In this document: positions 44,007 through 52,972 of the stretch, piece after piece
Layout: each line of letters begins with the position of its first letter
Numbering within the stretch: the first letter of the stretch is position 1
Origin: JACKIC01 sp964543795
GTDB lineage: Bacteria; Planctomycetota; UBA1135; UBA2386
NCBI GenBank assembly: GCA_964543795.1
Contig: CAZIZN010000027.1
Span: 18,739 to 82,738, forward strand
Direction: 5' to 3'
Length of the DNA stretch: 64,000 bases
Program-made: the position numbers and the translations under genes
The notes under the pieces: generated by a model
Told to the model about the DNA's origin: nothing
The model's database searches: none
The model's input: the letters and a program-made list of their open reading frames with translations, nothing else

Positions 44007-44503
44007 GTGCGTCGCTGCAGACGTGGCTCATCGGCGCCGCCGAACTCGAGCCGCTGCCGGACCGCCAGCGCTTCGTCGCCATGCTGCTGGCGCTGGGCGT
44101 GCTCGGCGTGGTGTTCGAACTCGTGCGCCGCCGCAAGCTGCGCGAAGAGTACTCCTGGGTCTGGGTCGGCACGGCGCTGCTGCTGCTCGTGCTGGCGTGG
44201 TACCAGGACCTGCTGATCTCCTTCAGTCGGTGGATCGGCTCGGCGAGCACCGTCTCGACGTTGTTCTTCGGCGCCTTCCTGTTCCTGCTGGCGCTCGTGC
44301 TGCAGTTCTCGGTGCGGCTCAGCCGGCTGACCCACCGCCACCGCACGCTCGGCCAGCGCTTCGCGCTGCTCGAGCAGGAGGTCGCGCGGCTGCGCGCCGA
44401 GCGCGAGCCCGGGAACGAACGCGAGCCCGTCCGTGCTTCCGACGAGGAGCCCCTCTTCGAGCCGGCGACGCGGCGGCGCGGCGACCGCGACGAGGTCGCC
44501 TGA
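44003..44503 (+). CDS. DUF2304 membrane protein
   Basis: 166 residues from a GTG overlapping the glycosyltransferase stop. Transmembrane segments near 24-42, 55-67 and 86-105, with the DUF2304 signature VRRRKLREEYSWVWVGTALLLLVLAW and LFFGAFLFLLALVLQFSVRLSRL, then a short coiled-coil (ALLEQEVARLRAERE) and a charged tail. DUF2304 genes are commonly coupled to polyprenyl-phosphate glycosyltransferases, probably as membrane partners. Confidence 0.85.
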   Translation: MSASLQTWLIGAAELEPLPDRQRFVAMLLALGVLGVVFELVRRRKLREEYSWVWVGTALLLLVLAWYQDLLISFSRWIGSASTVSTLFFGAFLFLLALVLQFSVRLSRLTHRHRTLGQRFALLEQEVARLRAEREPGNEREPVRASDEEPLFEPATRRRGDRDEVA

Positions 44504-44510
44504 GGCGCCG

Positions 44511-45008
44511 ATGACGGCCGGAGACGCGGACGCGCTGGCCCGCGGCATCGCCCGCGAGTTCCGCCGCCGGCTCCAGGGCGAATACGAGCCGCGCATCCGG
44601 CGCTGTGCTGGCATGCTCGCCGACGCGGACTTCTGGCGGCGGCCGGCGCCGAACTGCAACTCGGTCGGCAACCTGATGCTGCACCTCGCGGGCAACACCA
44701 CGCAGTGGATCCTCGGCTCGTTCGACGCGACCGCGGACCGGCGGGACCGGCCGGCGGAGTTCGCCGCCGAGGGCGGCGATCGCGAGGCGGTCTGCGCCAG
44801 CCTTCGCGCCGTCGTCGACCGCGCCTGCGACGTGGTCGATCGGCTCGGCCCGGCGGACCTGCTGACGGTCCGGCCGGTGCAGGTCTACCAGGAGACCGGA
44901 CTGGCGATCGTGCTGCACGTGCTCGAGCACTTCTCGGGCCACGCCGGCCAGATCTACGCCTGGACCAAGCAGGTGACCGGCGCGGACCTGCGGTTCTACG
45001 ACCTCTGA
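44511..45008 (+). CDS. DinB-like (DUF1572-type) four-helix protein
   Basis: 165 residues fitting the DinB superfamily four-helix bundle with a metal-binding triad: His in LMLHLAGNTTQW, and two in HVLEHFSGHAGQIYAWT, the EHxxGHxGQ pattern. The function may be thiol transfer or metal-dependent hydrolysis; unknown here. The ATG at 44511 lies 7 bp after the DUF2304 stop. It is the last gene before the defence operon. Confidence 0.8.
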   Translation: MTAGDADALARGIAREFRRRLQGEYEPRIRRCAGMLADADFWRRPAPNCNSVGNLMLHLAGNTTQWILGSFDATADRRDRPAEFAAEGGDREAVCASLRAVVDRACDVVDRLGPADLLTVRPVQVYQETGLAIVLHVLEHFSGHAGQIYAWTKQVTGADLRFYDL

Positions 45009-45051
45009 GCGAGCTCGGCGGCGGCGTGCCGTAGCGCGAAGTCTCGCGAAC

Positions 45052-48042
45052 TCAGACGATCTCGTCAGCGGTCACGACCACGTCGAACGGCACACCAATT
45101 TCGTCGAAGTGCTTCTCACCGCAGCGGACCTTGTCGTTCTCGGTGCCGCGGCGCTTGCGGAAGTCCTTCGTACCCTTCGTTTCGCGCACCATGTAGACCG
45201 TCGCCGAGTCGTACTTCACGATCGCCCAGTCCGGGTTGTAGTCACCGACTGGTGTGTCGACGACGAACCAGCGCGGCAGCTTGACGAAGAGCTTGATGTC
45301 CTCACGCTCGTCGAGCGCCTTGGCGAACGCGCGTTCGACCTCGCTGTCGTACTCGATGAACTCGTAGAGCGACTTGTCCGGCTTGGTCGGCAGGGAATGC
45401 AGGTAGTCGAGCAGTTCGCCGTCCTTGAAGCGCGTCATCTCCCATTCGGAGTTCACCGACCCAGGCACGAGCTTCTCGTAGCGGATACCGCCGACGAGCA
45501 GGCGGTGCAGTTCGTCCCGGATGGCGGCCGTGGCATGGTCGAGGAAGGCTTGCGCGTCCACGAACAGATCGTCGAGGCGTCCGCTCCTGCACAAGATCTC
45601 GAGCAACGTCGAGCGCGTCAGCTCGGTGGCGTTCTGCAGATAACCGAGTACGTCCGGCATCGCGAAGTTGCGCAGGATGGTCTCGGGTTCGCGCACGTTC
45701 TCGGCCCGGGTCCCGGTTCCGCCCCTCGTGACCTCGATCCGTCCTGCCGTCACGTGCACCGTGCGGCGCCCGATCTTCGGCATCGTCCGCACCGCTCCGG
45801 CTGCGGCGACGATCAGTTCGTCCGTCGAGAACTCGACGCGGTAGGTCGTGCGCGCCTTGATGCGGCGCCACAACTCCTGGAAGTCGGCGCCGAGCTGCAC
45901 CTCCTTGCGGAGGCGGTTCTTCTGCGGCGATCTCTCGGGCTGAACATGGCGCTCGATCTGGTAGGTCGACAAGAGGTCGATGACAGCGGTGCGCAGGTGC
46001 GCGAACTCAGCGGGGAGCTGCAGCTGGAAGTCGGGGCGTCTGGGATCGAACGCCGGCTGCAGCTTGCCTTCGTCCGACAGCATCCCCGTCAGCACCAGCG
46101 CCTCCTGTAGTGCTCTGGCCCTCTCTCGACCGATGGGCACCTCCTGGTCGCCGACGAGCGTCGGCAGCTTGGCCAGTGCGGTGAGCGGCACCTTGCCGAA
46201 CGTCACGCCGCAGTCTGTCTCGTACTCGCCCTGCAGGCGCTTCGCGAACTCCTCGTAGCTCTCGTTGGCGACCACGATCAGGCGATTGATCGCGTCGTCG
46301 CGCACCCGGTGGCCCGTCGCATCGACCGGCAGACGCAGTCCGCGCCCGATCTCCTGCCGCTTCTTCAACGTGCTCGCCGTCTCGTTGAGGGTGCAGATCT
46401 GGAAGACGTTCGGGTTGTCCCAGCCTTCGCGTAGGGCCGAGTGCGAGAACAGGAAGCGCAGCGGCTCGTCGACCGACAGCAGGCGTTCCTTGTCCTTCAT
46501 GATGAGGTCGTACGCGGCCTCGTCGTCCTTGGTGTCCCTACCCTCCTGCGAGTTCTTGAACCTCTTCTGATTGTCCTTGGCGAAGTAGCCGTCGTGCAGT
46601 TGGGCGACGGGGCCACGCAGCCACGCGAGTGCCGCGTAGTTGGGATCTGCCGCGAACTGGGTGAGGATCGCTTCGATCTCCTGCGCAAACTGGCCTCGAT
46701 CGTCGGCTTCGCCGTGCGCGCGGTAGTTTGCGACGCGGTCGATGAAGAACAGTGACAGCACCTTGATGCCGCGGCCGAGCACGGCCAGCTCCTTGTCGAG
46801 GTGGCGGCGCACCGTCTCCTTGATCTGCACGCGCCACACGTCGGGACGGGCGCCACCGATCTCTTCTCCCAGCCGCATCCGGCGTGCGACGAACCGGACG
46901 AACTCGTTGCCCGGCTCGGCACTGATCTCCGCGACCTTGAAGCCATCGCGATAGCACGCTCGTTCGCCAGACTTGTCAAAGAGGTCGTCACCGAGCTTCA
47001 CGGTCACCGCCTTCTCGCGGATGCCATTCGTACCTGTCACATGGATGCGCAGCTTGGCTCTGATTCCCCTGCTGTTGTCGATGTTCTCGACGCGCACGAA
47101 GGCTTCGTTGGCGCCACCGTCGGTCGTCACGCTTGCGACGACGATCTGCTTGACGAGCTTGAGCTCGAACGCCCGGACCGGGTCGAGCCGATAGACGAGG
47201 TTGTGCGCGTCGCGATGGGTCGCCGAGTAGCGCAGGGTGCACAGCGGGTTGAGTTCCTTGATCGCCGCCTGTGCCTTCTCGGTGTTGTCGATGCTCTGTG
47301 GCTCGTCGAGGATCACGATGGGGCGGGCTGCCTGCAGGAACTCGATGGGCTTGCGTCCCGACAGTCGGTCCGACTCCTTGTAGATCACGTTCGCGGTGCC
47401 GGTGCCAGAGCCGCCCTGGCCTTCCAGCCGCTTTCGGAACTTGTCGATGTTGATGACCATGATCTGGAGCGAGTCCGACGTCGCGAACTGCCGCAGCCGA
47501 CTCAGGTCCTGGCCGTCGTAGGCAAAGTGCTCACACCGCTGCTGGTCGAACAGGACGTCGAAGTGTTCGCGCGTGATCTCCAGGTTCTTGAGCACACCTT
47601 CGCGGATGGCGACGCTCGGCACGACGATCACGAACTTGGTGAAGCCGTACCGCCTCGCCAGTTCGCGGATCGTGCGCAGGTAGACGTAGGTCTTGCCGGT
47701 GCCGGTCTCCATCTCGACGGAGAAGTGCGGACACTGCCGCTTCATGTTCGCGGGTGCGTCGAACAGCTCCCACGCGGACAGCGCCGCGCCCTCGTCGTCG
47801 ATCTCGATGTCGTTGCGCTGCTGCACGGCTCGCGCGTTCTGCAGCAGCCGCGCTTCGTTCAAGATCAGATGGTTGCCGACGCCGAGTTCGGTCTGCACCT
47901 GCCCGGCGAACAGGGCTCCGTAGTCGTGCAGCGCGACGGGCGCGTACGTCGGCTCGCAGCGAGGCTGCCCATCGAACAGGTCGACGACCGCCGCGATCGC
48001 GTCGAGTTGGAAGGGCTGGTTGCCGTCGAACTGGAGCTTCAT
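45052..48042 (-). CDS. type III-like restriction enzyme Res subunit (DEAD/DEAH helicase-nuclease)
   Basis: 996 residues, last gene of the eight-gene operon. Superfamily 2 translocase: Walker A METGTGKTYVYL (113-118), VIVVPSVAIREGV, Walker B VILDEPQ (246-249; the DEPx form typical of type III Res), LRYSATH, and helicase C SALREGWDNPNVFQICTL with EIGRGLRLPV. At the C-terminus, DYNPDWAIVKYDSATVYMVRETKG is a PD-(D/E)xK nuclease core. With a Mod partner it would cut unmodified foreign DNA after ATP-driven translocation. The ATG overlaps the previous stop by one base. Confidence 0.9.
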   Translation of the reverse strand: MKLQFDGNQPFQLDAIAAVVDLFDGQPRCEPTYAPVALHDYGALFAGQVQTELGVGNHLILNEARLLQNARAVQQRNDIEIDDEGAALSAWELFDAPANMKRQCPHFSVEMETGTGKTYVYLRTIRELARRYGFTKFVIVVPSVAIREGVLKNLEITREHFDVLFDQQRCEHFAYDGQDLSRLRQFATSDSLQIMVINIDKFRKRLEGQGGSGTGTANVIYKESDRLSGRKPIEFLQAARPIVILDEPQSIDNTEKAQAAIKELNPLCTLRYSATHRDAHNLVYRLDPVRAFELKLVKQIVVASVTTDGGANEAFVRVENIDNSRGIRAKLRIHVTGTNGIREKAVTVKLGDDLFDKSGERACYRDGFKVAEISAEPGNEFVRFVARRMRLGEEIGGARPDVWRVQIKETVRRHLDKELAVLGRGIKVLSLFFIDRVANYRAHGEADDRGQFAQEIEAILTQFAADPNYAALAWLRGPVAQLHDGYFAKDNQKRFKNSQEGRDTKDDEAAYDLIMKDKERLLSVDEPLRFLFSHSALREGWDNPNVFQICTLNETASTLKKRQEIGRGLRLPVDATGHRVRDDAINRLIVVANESYEEFAKRLQGEYETDCGVTFGKVPLTALAKLPTLVGDQEVPIGRERARALQEALVLTGMLSDEGKLQPAFDPRRPDFQLQLPAEFAHLRTAVIDLLSTYQIERHVQPERSPQKNRLRKEVQLGADFQELWRRIKARTTYRVEFSTDELIVAAAGAVRTMPKIGRRTVHVTAGRIEVTRGGTGTRAENVREPETILRNFAMPDVLGYLQNATELTRSTLLEILCRSGRLDDLFVDAQAFLDHATAAIRDELHRLLVGGIRYEKLVPGSVNSEWEMTRFKDGELLDYLHSLPTKPDKSLYEFIEYDSEVERAFAKALDEREDIKLFVKLPRWFVVDTPVGDYNPDWAIVKYDSATVYMVRETKGTKDFRKRRGTENDKVRCGEKHFDEIGVPFDVVVTADEIV

Positions 48043-49979
48043 CAGCGAGGGGCAGTGGGTGACGCGGTGTACGCCTGGTCAGGCCGATTGACGCTGCCTG
48101 GGTAGCGGAGGGTCAGAAGGCCTTCGGTCACCATGGGGGCGAGGAACCGATTGCGCAGGGCGTTGGCGTTGCGGCCGAGCAGAGAGCCCAGGCCGTCGGC
48201 CGAAAGGAAGCGATCCCGGCAGAGGGCAACGATGGTGGCGCGCACCAGGGCTGGTGGCGCCCGCCGGCTCGCAGCCACAGGCCGCGCGATGGCTGGGAGG
48301 TCGACGTTGTGTACGGAGTCTCCGGTCTTGTGTACGGAGTCCGCAGCCTTGTGTACGGAGTCTCTGGCGTTGTGTACGGAGTCTCGGGCCAAGTGTTCGG
48401 AGTTCCCGCCGTTGTGTTCGGAGTCGGGGTCAGCGGAGGGACGCAGGCGCTCGAACAGCGGCAGCTGGTGTGAAGAAGATTCGGCGTCTGTGCCGGTCAG
48501 CCGGTAAGTCGTCCACCGTCTACGGTCGTCGGAAGTCAGGAAGCCCCGGTCGACGAGGCCCTTCAGCATGCGACCGATGTCCGTTGGATGATCGGTCAGG
48601 CAGTCCTGCAGGCGCGGGTTCGACACCAAGCCCTCTTCCTTGGCGATCGTCAGCGCTTGCAGCTCCGTCGCAGTGAGCGCTTCCACCACGTTGCCAAACT
48701 GCGTCTTCAGATGCTCGATCGTCTCCGGTTGCAGCAAGCTGACGAGCGGCAACGTGAGTTCGATTCGGTCCGGTTGGTTCTGCGTTCGGATCAGCGGGGA
48801 TCTCCAGTGCTGCGACCGCCAGCCACTCTTGATCTTGTCGACGCCGGATCCGGCGCGCTCCCCGCGTCCCAGCATTGCGAACATCTTCTGGAGGCTCGGA
48901 TTTCTGCACTCGCTGACGCCGCCACGAAGGTACTGCTCGAACGAGACGAGCAGGCTGCCTGGATTCGCCAACAGGATTCGATCCGGCAAACGCTCGACGA
49001 CGATGCCTCCACCTGCAGCGTAGTCGGCGTGCACGATCGCGTTGACGAACGCCTCTCGCAGCGCTTCGTGCGCCGGCGTCTCGTCCTTGCGCATGTCGCC
49101 TTCGAGACGGAACGGCACGGGCAGGGCGTGAGCGACCTTCGGCCAGACGCGCCCATAGAACTGGAAGAGGTTCGCCTCCCACGTCCCATCGGGGTGGATG
49201 CGGTCCGTCCACCTCGTCGCGGGATCGAGCCGCTCCCGGTAGTCGACGAGATACGCGGGCGCTGCCTCGGGATCGTGGATCGCCATCTCCTTGCCGAACA
49301 TCAACAGTCCCGCGAGAGTCGGCCCCTGCGTTCCAGAGCTGCCACGATCGCGTCGCCAGCCCCCCAGTCGCTCCAGGAACTCGACATCGGACACGCGCAG
49401 CCAAGGGTGCCCTTCGTTCACCAGTTGGAACAGGCGTCGGTACTGCTCGAGGCTCTTCGGATCGAAGTCCTCGAGCGTGAAGCCCGGCAGGACGCGAGAG
49501 TCGCGCGGCGCCTCGGACGCGTCGGACAGCATGCGCCTGACTTCGTCGTCGCTGCAGCGGTAGTCGCCTTCGTGCTGTCGGCGGAAGGTGTTGCCGAGCG
49601 GATTAGGGCCGAGATGCACGGGGCGCTGCCGACGATGTGCCCGCGGGACACGAACCACCAGCAGTTGGCCCTCGCCAAACGACTCGACGCAAACGTCACC
49701 CGTGCTCAGCAGGTTGATGCTGACCTTGTGACGATCGTGCAGGCAATCCCAGATGCCCTTCTGGTACTTCGACGCCAACTCGGCCGACAGACCGTCGAGC
49801 ACGACCGTTGCGGTGCCGCTCTGGCGCGCCCCGAGCACGATCGTGCCGCCCTCGGAGTTGGCCATCGCCGAGTAGGTCTCCCAGAAGCTGCCGGGCAAGC
49901 CGCCCTTCGCGGACTTGAACTCCCAATCGGTGCCTTCGCCGACGCTTGCCGCCTCCAGGATCTGTTCGCGAGTGGTCAT
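48042..49979 (-). CDS. AlbA_2 (Schlafen-type)/GHKL ATPase with seven-residue repeats
   Basis: 645 residues. An N-terminal AlbA_2 domain (EGTDWEFKSAKGGLPGSFWETYSAMANSEGGTIVLG), a middle GHKL-like ATPase lobe (HEALREAFVNAIVHADYAAGGGIVVERLPDRI, and LGRGERAGSGVDKIK), a winged helix (LQDCLTDHPTDIGRMLKGLVDRGFLT), six copies of a DSVHNAR-like heptapeptide (about 516-558), and a final winged helix (GLGSLLGRNANALRNRFLAPMV). Proteins of this class bind nucleic acids and often act in transcription control or defence. The ATG at 49979 overlaps the orphan's stop by 4 bp. Confidence 0.85.
   Translation of the reverse strand: MTTREQILEAASVGEGTDWEFKSAKGGLPGSFWETYSAMANSEGGTIVLGARQSGTATVVLDGLSAELASKYQKGIWDCLHDRHKVSINLLSTGDVCVESFGEGQLLVVRVPRAHRRQRPVHLGPNPLGNTFRRQHEGDYRCSDDEVRRMLSDASEAPRDSRVLPGFTLEDFDPKSLEQYRRLFQLVNEGHPWLRVSDVEFLERLGGWRRDRGSSGTQGPTLAGLLMFGKEMAIHDPEAAPAYLVDYRERLDPATRWTDRIHPDGTWEANLFQFYGRVWPKVAHALPVPFRLEGDMRKDETPAHEALREAFVNAIVHADYAAGGGIVVERLPDRILLANPGSLLVSFEQYLRGGVSECRNPSLQKMFAMLGRGERAGSGVDKIKSGWRSQHWRSPLIRTQNQPDRIELTLPLVSLLQPETIEHLKTQFGNVVEALTATELQALTIAKEEGLVSNPRLQDCLTDHPTDIGRMLKGLVDRGFLTSDDRRRWTTYRLTGTDAESSSHQLPLFERLRPSADPDSEHNGGNSEHLARDSVHNARDSVHKAADSVHKTGDSVHNVDLPAIARPVAASRRAPPALVRATIVALCRDRFLSADGLGSLLGRNANALRNRFLAPMVTEGLLTLRYPGSVNRPDQAYTASPTAPR
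48307..48432 (-). repeat. six 21-bp tandem repeats inside a coding region
   Basis: Six units exactly 21 bp apart (TTGTGTACGGAGTC or TTGTGTTCGGAGTC cores, seen on the plus strand at 48307, 48328, 48349, 48370, 48391 and 48412). In the AlbA_2 gene each encodes seven residues, D/N-S-V/E-H then three variable residues. Because 21 is divisible by three, copy changes would keep the frame. Confidence 0.95.
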
Positions 49980-50224
49980 TGCTGCTCGGGGGGAGTCGGT
50001 GGCCCACCCCACCGGCGCAACTCGTACGCCTCGGCAGCGCGGCGTCCACCTAGCTCGGCCACAGTCGCTTCGAGCCGACGGATGTGCTCCAGCTCCCCTT
50101 CGGCGAGCAACCCGAAGGCGTCAGGGTTGCGCGGGCTTACGTCAGCGTACGCCATCGCCATGCAGCGGTACATCCGTACCAGCTGCTCGAGAGCCTGTTC
50201 AAAGTCTTGACGCTGCGAGTTCAT
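49976..50224 (-). CDS. 82-residue helical protein of the defence operon, unknown
   Basis: Short, charged, all-helical sequence (DFEQALEQLVRMYRCMAMAYADV, LLAEGELEHIRRLEATVAEL) with a Pro-rich tail. It lies 12 bp after the ABC ATPase stop and overlaps the AlbA_2 gene start by 4 bp (ATGA), which argues that it is a real operon member. No family recognised; it may be an adaptor for the ATPase or the AlbA_2 protein. Confidence 0.65.
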   Translation of the reverse strand: MNSQRQDFEQALEQLVRMYRCMAMAYADVSPRNPDAFGLLAEGELEHIRRLEATVAELGGRRAAEAYELRRWGGPPTPPEQQ

Positions 50225-50236
50225 GAGGCGGCGCGA

Positions 50237-51961
50237 TCAGAACTGCACTCCGAGCAGGCGACCTTCAGGCGACTCGTCCGTAAGTCGCAGGCGGACGAAC
50301 TCACTCAGGTCGAATCCCGGCTCGAACTCTGCATCGTGGATCGCATCCGAGTTGATCGTGCAGATGTATTGGAAGCCTCGCTCGCCGGAGACCTTGGCCG
50401 CTCGTTGCAGCGCCTGCGCAACCTGGCGTTCGTCGACGCCGTCGAAGATGAGGCTGTCGTGTACGAGCATGCCCGGCGACGGCTGCTTGCCGGCCCAGAG
50501 TTCGGCTAGGGTGAGGTCGTAGCAGAAGATCTTCATGTTGGCGACGCCAGCGCTCTTGGCCCGCGGGATCTCGACGTCGAACTTGAACCCGGTCTTCGCG
50601 ACCTCGATCACGAGCGTGCCCGGCTCGCTGTAGAGCGCTTCAGAGTGGCTTGCGAACGCCTTGATCGCGCGCCGCCGTATCTCCCCACGCGCGTCGTAGT
50701 CGCTGCGAGTCCGCTGGAGCAGGTGCTCCCTCTCGACGGTCAGATCGCTCTTGCCCTTCTCGACCTTGCGCAGGTTGCCGATGCGCGTCTCGAGTTTGCG
50801 GATCTCCTCAACTGTGGACAGGTGAAGTCGCTGGAGACGGCTGTGCTCTTCGAGCGCACCGTGGTCTCTGAGGATGGCCAGCAACTCCGCTCTTTGGGCC
50901 GTCAGATCCTTGATCCGATCATCACGTTGCACGCGCGCCAGCTCCAGCCGCTGCATTTCGTCGTGCAAGAAGGCGCGCCGGTTGTCGACGAGTTGCGCAT
51001 GGAACGAGCGAACATCGTCGAGCCTCTTCTTCACCATCTCGGGCAGGGCCGTGCCGGCCTCTTCGTAGAGTCGCACGACGTCGCCTTCGTCGGGCGGAAC
51101 CGCGACCTCCAGACTCTGCCTGTAGAAACCGATGAGGTTGCGATCGCTGACGTTCTCGTTGCTGAGATCGTGGATCTGCTCAGTCAGTGCCGATGCCTGC
51201 GTCTCGATCTCCCTGTACTGAGGGTGCACTCGGAATGACTTCAGCGCCGCCTGTTCCTGGTCCGCACGCTCGACCAGCAGCACGCGTTCCGCATCCAGTT
51301 CACCGAGCTTGCCCGACAAGCCATCGACGACGCCAGCGCGCGCTGCTTTGCGGAGTGCGTCCAGAGCCTTGTCCTTCTGGCGCAGATCTTCGAACGCCTG
51401 CGCGTCTTCCCAGGCAAGGCCGAGAAGGAACGCGTTGGCCACCTGCTTGTCCCACTCCTGCTGCTGGCGGTGACGCCCGAATGGGTCCGAGAACGCGTCC
51501 TTGCCACGCCGGATGAAGTAGCTGATGAGGCTCCGGTAAGTAGGCGTCCACTTGTCGCCCTTTTCCTTAGCGGGCAGGCCGAACATTGCTTGTCCCAGGT
51601 ACTGGATCCACTCGGTGTCGCTGGCTTGTCGACCGACATCCAGCCTCGTGCCGACGCTGATGCCTTCGATGTCTCCGGTCAGGGCGATTCGCTTTGGATC
51701 GTCTACCGCACGCGTGACGTCGATCGAGCGGCCAGCGAGGCGGAGCCCAACCGTGAACTCCCATCCGGCGAGCTTCTCGAGCCCCTCGGGCTTGCTGCCC
51801 AGTGCGAAGTGCAGGATCTCGATCAAGGTGCTCTTGCCGAGTCCGTTGCGGGAGTCCTTCTTGGTCGAGTCCTGGGTCCGATCCGCTAGCACGACGTTGA
51901 AGCCGGGCTGGAACGTGACCGTGCGGAACGACGACCTGTTGGCGCGGACCGATGTGATCAC
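50237..51961 (-). CDS. DUF2326-type SMC-like ABC ATPase (ABC-3C ATPase component)
   Basis: 574 residues from a GTG overlapping the MC6-like stop (GTGA). The N-terminus (MITSVRANRSSFRTVTF, then GFNVVLADRT) leads to a Walker A RNGLGKSTLIEI (GK at 42-43). Then a long coiled-coil (about 200-440, Arg/Glu/Leu-rich), then a C-terminal ATPase lobe with MLVHDSLIFDGVDERQV (Walker B and D-loop-like). This is the RecN/SMC-like ATPase of ABC three-component (ABC-3C) conflict systems, thought to sense invading DNA or replication and release the effector. Confidence 0.88.
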   Translation of the reverse strand: MITSVRANRSSFRTVTFQPGFNVVLADRTQDSTKKDSRNGLGKSTLIEILHFALGSKPEGLEKLAGWEFTVGLRLAGRSIDVTRAVDDPKRIALTGDIEGISVGTRLDVGRQASDTEWIQYLGQAMFGLPAKEKGDKWTPTYRSLISYFIRRGKDAFSDPFGRHRQQQEWDKQVANAFLLGLAWEDAQAFEDLRQKDKALDALRKAARAGVVDGLSGKLGELDAERVLLVERADQEQAALKSFRVHPQYREIETQASALTEQIHDLSNENVSDRNLIGFYRQSLEVAVPPDEGDVVRLYEEAGTALPEMVKKRLDDVRSFHAQLVDNRRAFLHDEMQRLELARVQRDDRIKDLTAQRAELLAILRDHGALEEHSRLQRLHLSTVEEIRKLETRIGNLRKVEKGKSDLTVEREHLLQRTRSDYDARGEIRRRAIKAFASHSEALYSEPGTLVIEVAKTGFKFDVEIPRAKSAGVANMKIFCYDLTLAELWAGKQPSPGMLVHDSLIFDGVDERQVAQALQRAAKVSGERGFQYICTINSDAIHDAEFEPGFDLSEFVRLRLTDESPEGRLLGVQF

Positions 51962-52185
51962 GTTCGTCTCCGCGTGATGAGCCCGTCCCGCAGGTCGATC
52001 GCATCGATCGTGTAGAGCAGGTCCAGAGCGAGGACCAAGCGAGCGAACGTGCCAACCTCGGGTTGCTCCCGGAACTGGTCCCAGAGTGCCACTATCGTCT
52101 TGGGGCGCTCGAGCGCCGCGAGCACCTTGGCTCCGACGCCGAGCAGCGAGTGGCTGGTGGGGATGTGCTTGGTAGGGAGGATCAC
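51958..52185 (-). CDS. ABC-3C middle component, MC6-like
   Basis: 75 residues from a GTG that overlaps the HNH gene stop by 4 bp. The sequence ILPTKHIPTSHSLLGVGAKV, followed by LALDLLYTIDAI and DGLI, has the layout of MC6, a winged-helix-like middle component linking ABC-3C effector and ATPase. Its position exactly between the two agrees with that. A short protein, so the assignment rests on the N-terminal motif plus context. Confidence 0.85.
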   Translation of the reverse strand: MILPTKHIPTSHSLLGVGAKVLAALERPKTIVALWDQFREQPEVGTFARLVLALDLLYTIDAIDLRDGLITRRRT

Positions 52186-52967
52186 TTCTCGAAGACCTCG
52201 CACTTCTCGAAGAGGTACGCGAGCACGATGCGTCCGGTAGCCAGAGACCGGAAGTCGTGCCTGCCACCGGATGCGAACTCGGCCAACGCTGCGAACAGGG
52301 CATCGCCGTCGAGGCCGGCGTCGCGCTGCCGGTTGTACTCATTCACGAAGCCGGCGTGCAGCCGCTCTGCGAAGGCGGAGTCGCGAGCCGAGACGTGAAC
52401 GACGAACTCCTCGACCTCGCGCGCCTTGCTGAGTCCAAGGGTCAGATCGAAGCGTACGTTGTCGCTCAGCTTGTTCTTCGCCATCTTGCTGGCCGGATCC
52501 AGCAAGGTGAAGTTGCTGGTGGCGGCGATCCCAGATCCCAGCAGGGCCTTGGCGACGACCTCGAGTTCGGCGAACCCGATTCCAGGAACCTGCTCCCGCA
52601 GCCGTTCGCGCACCCACTGCTCGTGCTCTGACTTCCACGCCTCCAGTTCCTGCGTCGAGTAGCTGTGCCACTGTTGGTCCACCGGCCCATGGTGGTTGGG
52701 GCAGAGCAGGATAAGGTTCTCGTAGCTGTGCAACTGCTCGGCGGGGTAGGTTGCCTCGTAGCGTGGCCCCAACTTCTTGTAGGAGCGGATGTGCGCGTTT
52801 TGCCCGATGACCGCAGCCCGGTCCGCTGTGGTGGACGGCGCGATGACCTCGGTGCGACAGCGCGAACAGCGGCCAGCCGCGTAGCCCCACAGGAGCTTCA
52901 GGTCGCGGTCGTTGAAGTGAGCCCTCTCTGGGACGCTCGCCTTCGCTGACTTCTTCTTGGCGGCCAT
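52182..52967 (-). CDS. HNH endonuclease with ABC-3C C-terminal domain (effector)
   Basis: 261 residues. The HNH nuclease has zinc cysteines Cys34 and Cys37 in GRCSRCRTE, the catalytic GQNAHIRSY (His59), NLILLCPNHHGPVD (Cys89, His92-93), and the WKSEHEQWV helix. From about residue 125 a helical C-terminal domain begins (SNFTLLDPASKMAKNKL, then FVVHVSARDSAFAERLHAGFVNEYN) matching the ABC-3C effector CTD pattern. A GTG at 52976 overlapping the Mod stop is an alternative start. It is likely the toxic or DNA-cleaving arm of the ABC-3C module. Confidence 0.85.
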   Translation of the reverse strand: MAAKKKSAKASVPERAHFNDRDLKLLWGYAAGRCSRCRTEVIAPSTTADRAAVIGQNAHIRSYKKLGPRYEATYPAEQLHSYENLILLCPNHHGPVDQQWHSYSTQELEAWKSEHEQWVRERLREQVPGIGFAELEVVAKALLGSGIAATSNFTLLDPASKMAKNKLSDNVRFDLTLGLSKAREVEEFVVHVSARDSAFAERLHAGFVNEYNRQRDAGLDGDALFAALAEFASGGRHDFRSLATGRIVLAYLFEKCEVFEK

Positions 52968-52972
52968 CAGGA

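Noticed and set aside
45034..45048. Terminator or attachment site at the left edge of the defence operon (CGCGA-AGTC-TCGCG)
   Set aside because: A five-bp stem with a four-base loop is too weak to call, and no matching repeat is seen at the other boundary.
48307..48432. Evenly spaced repeats resembling a short CRISPR array
   Set aside because: Period is 21 bp with no spacers of 30 or more bases, the units are in frame inside a gene, and no cas gene is nearby. It is a coding tandem repeat.
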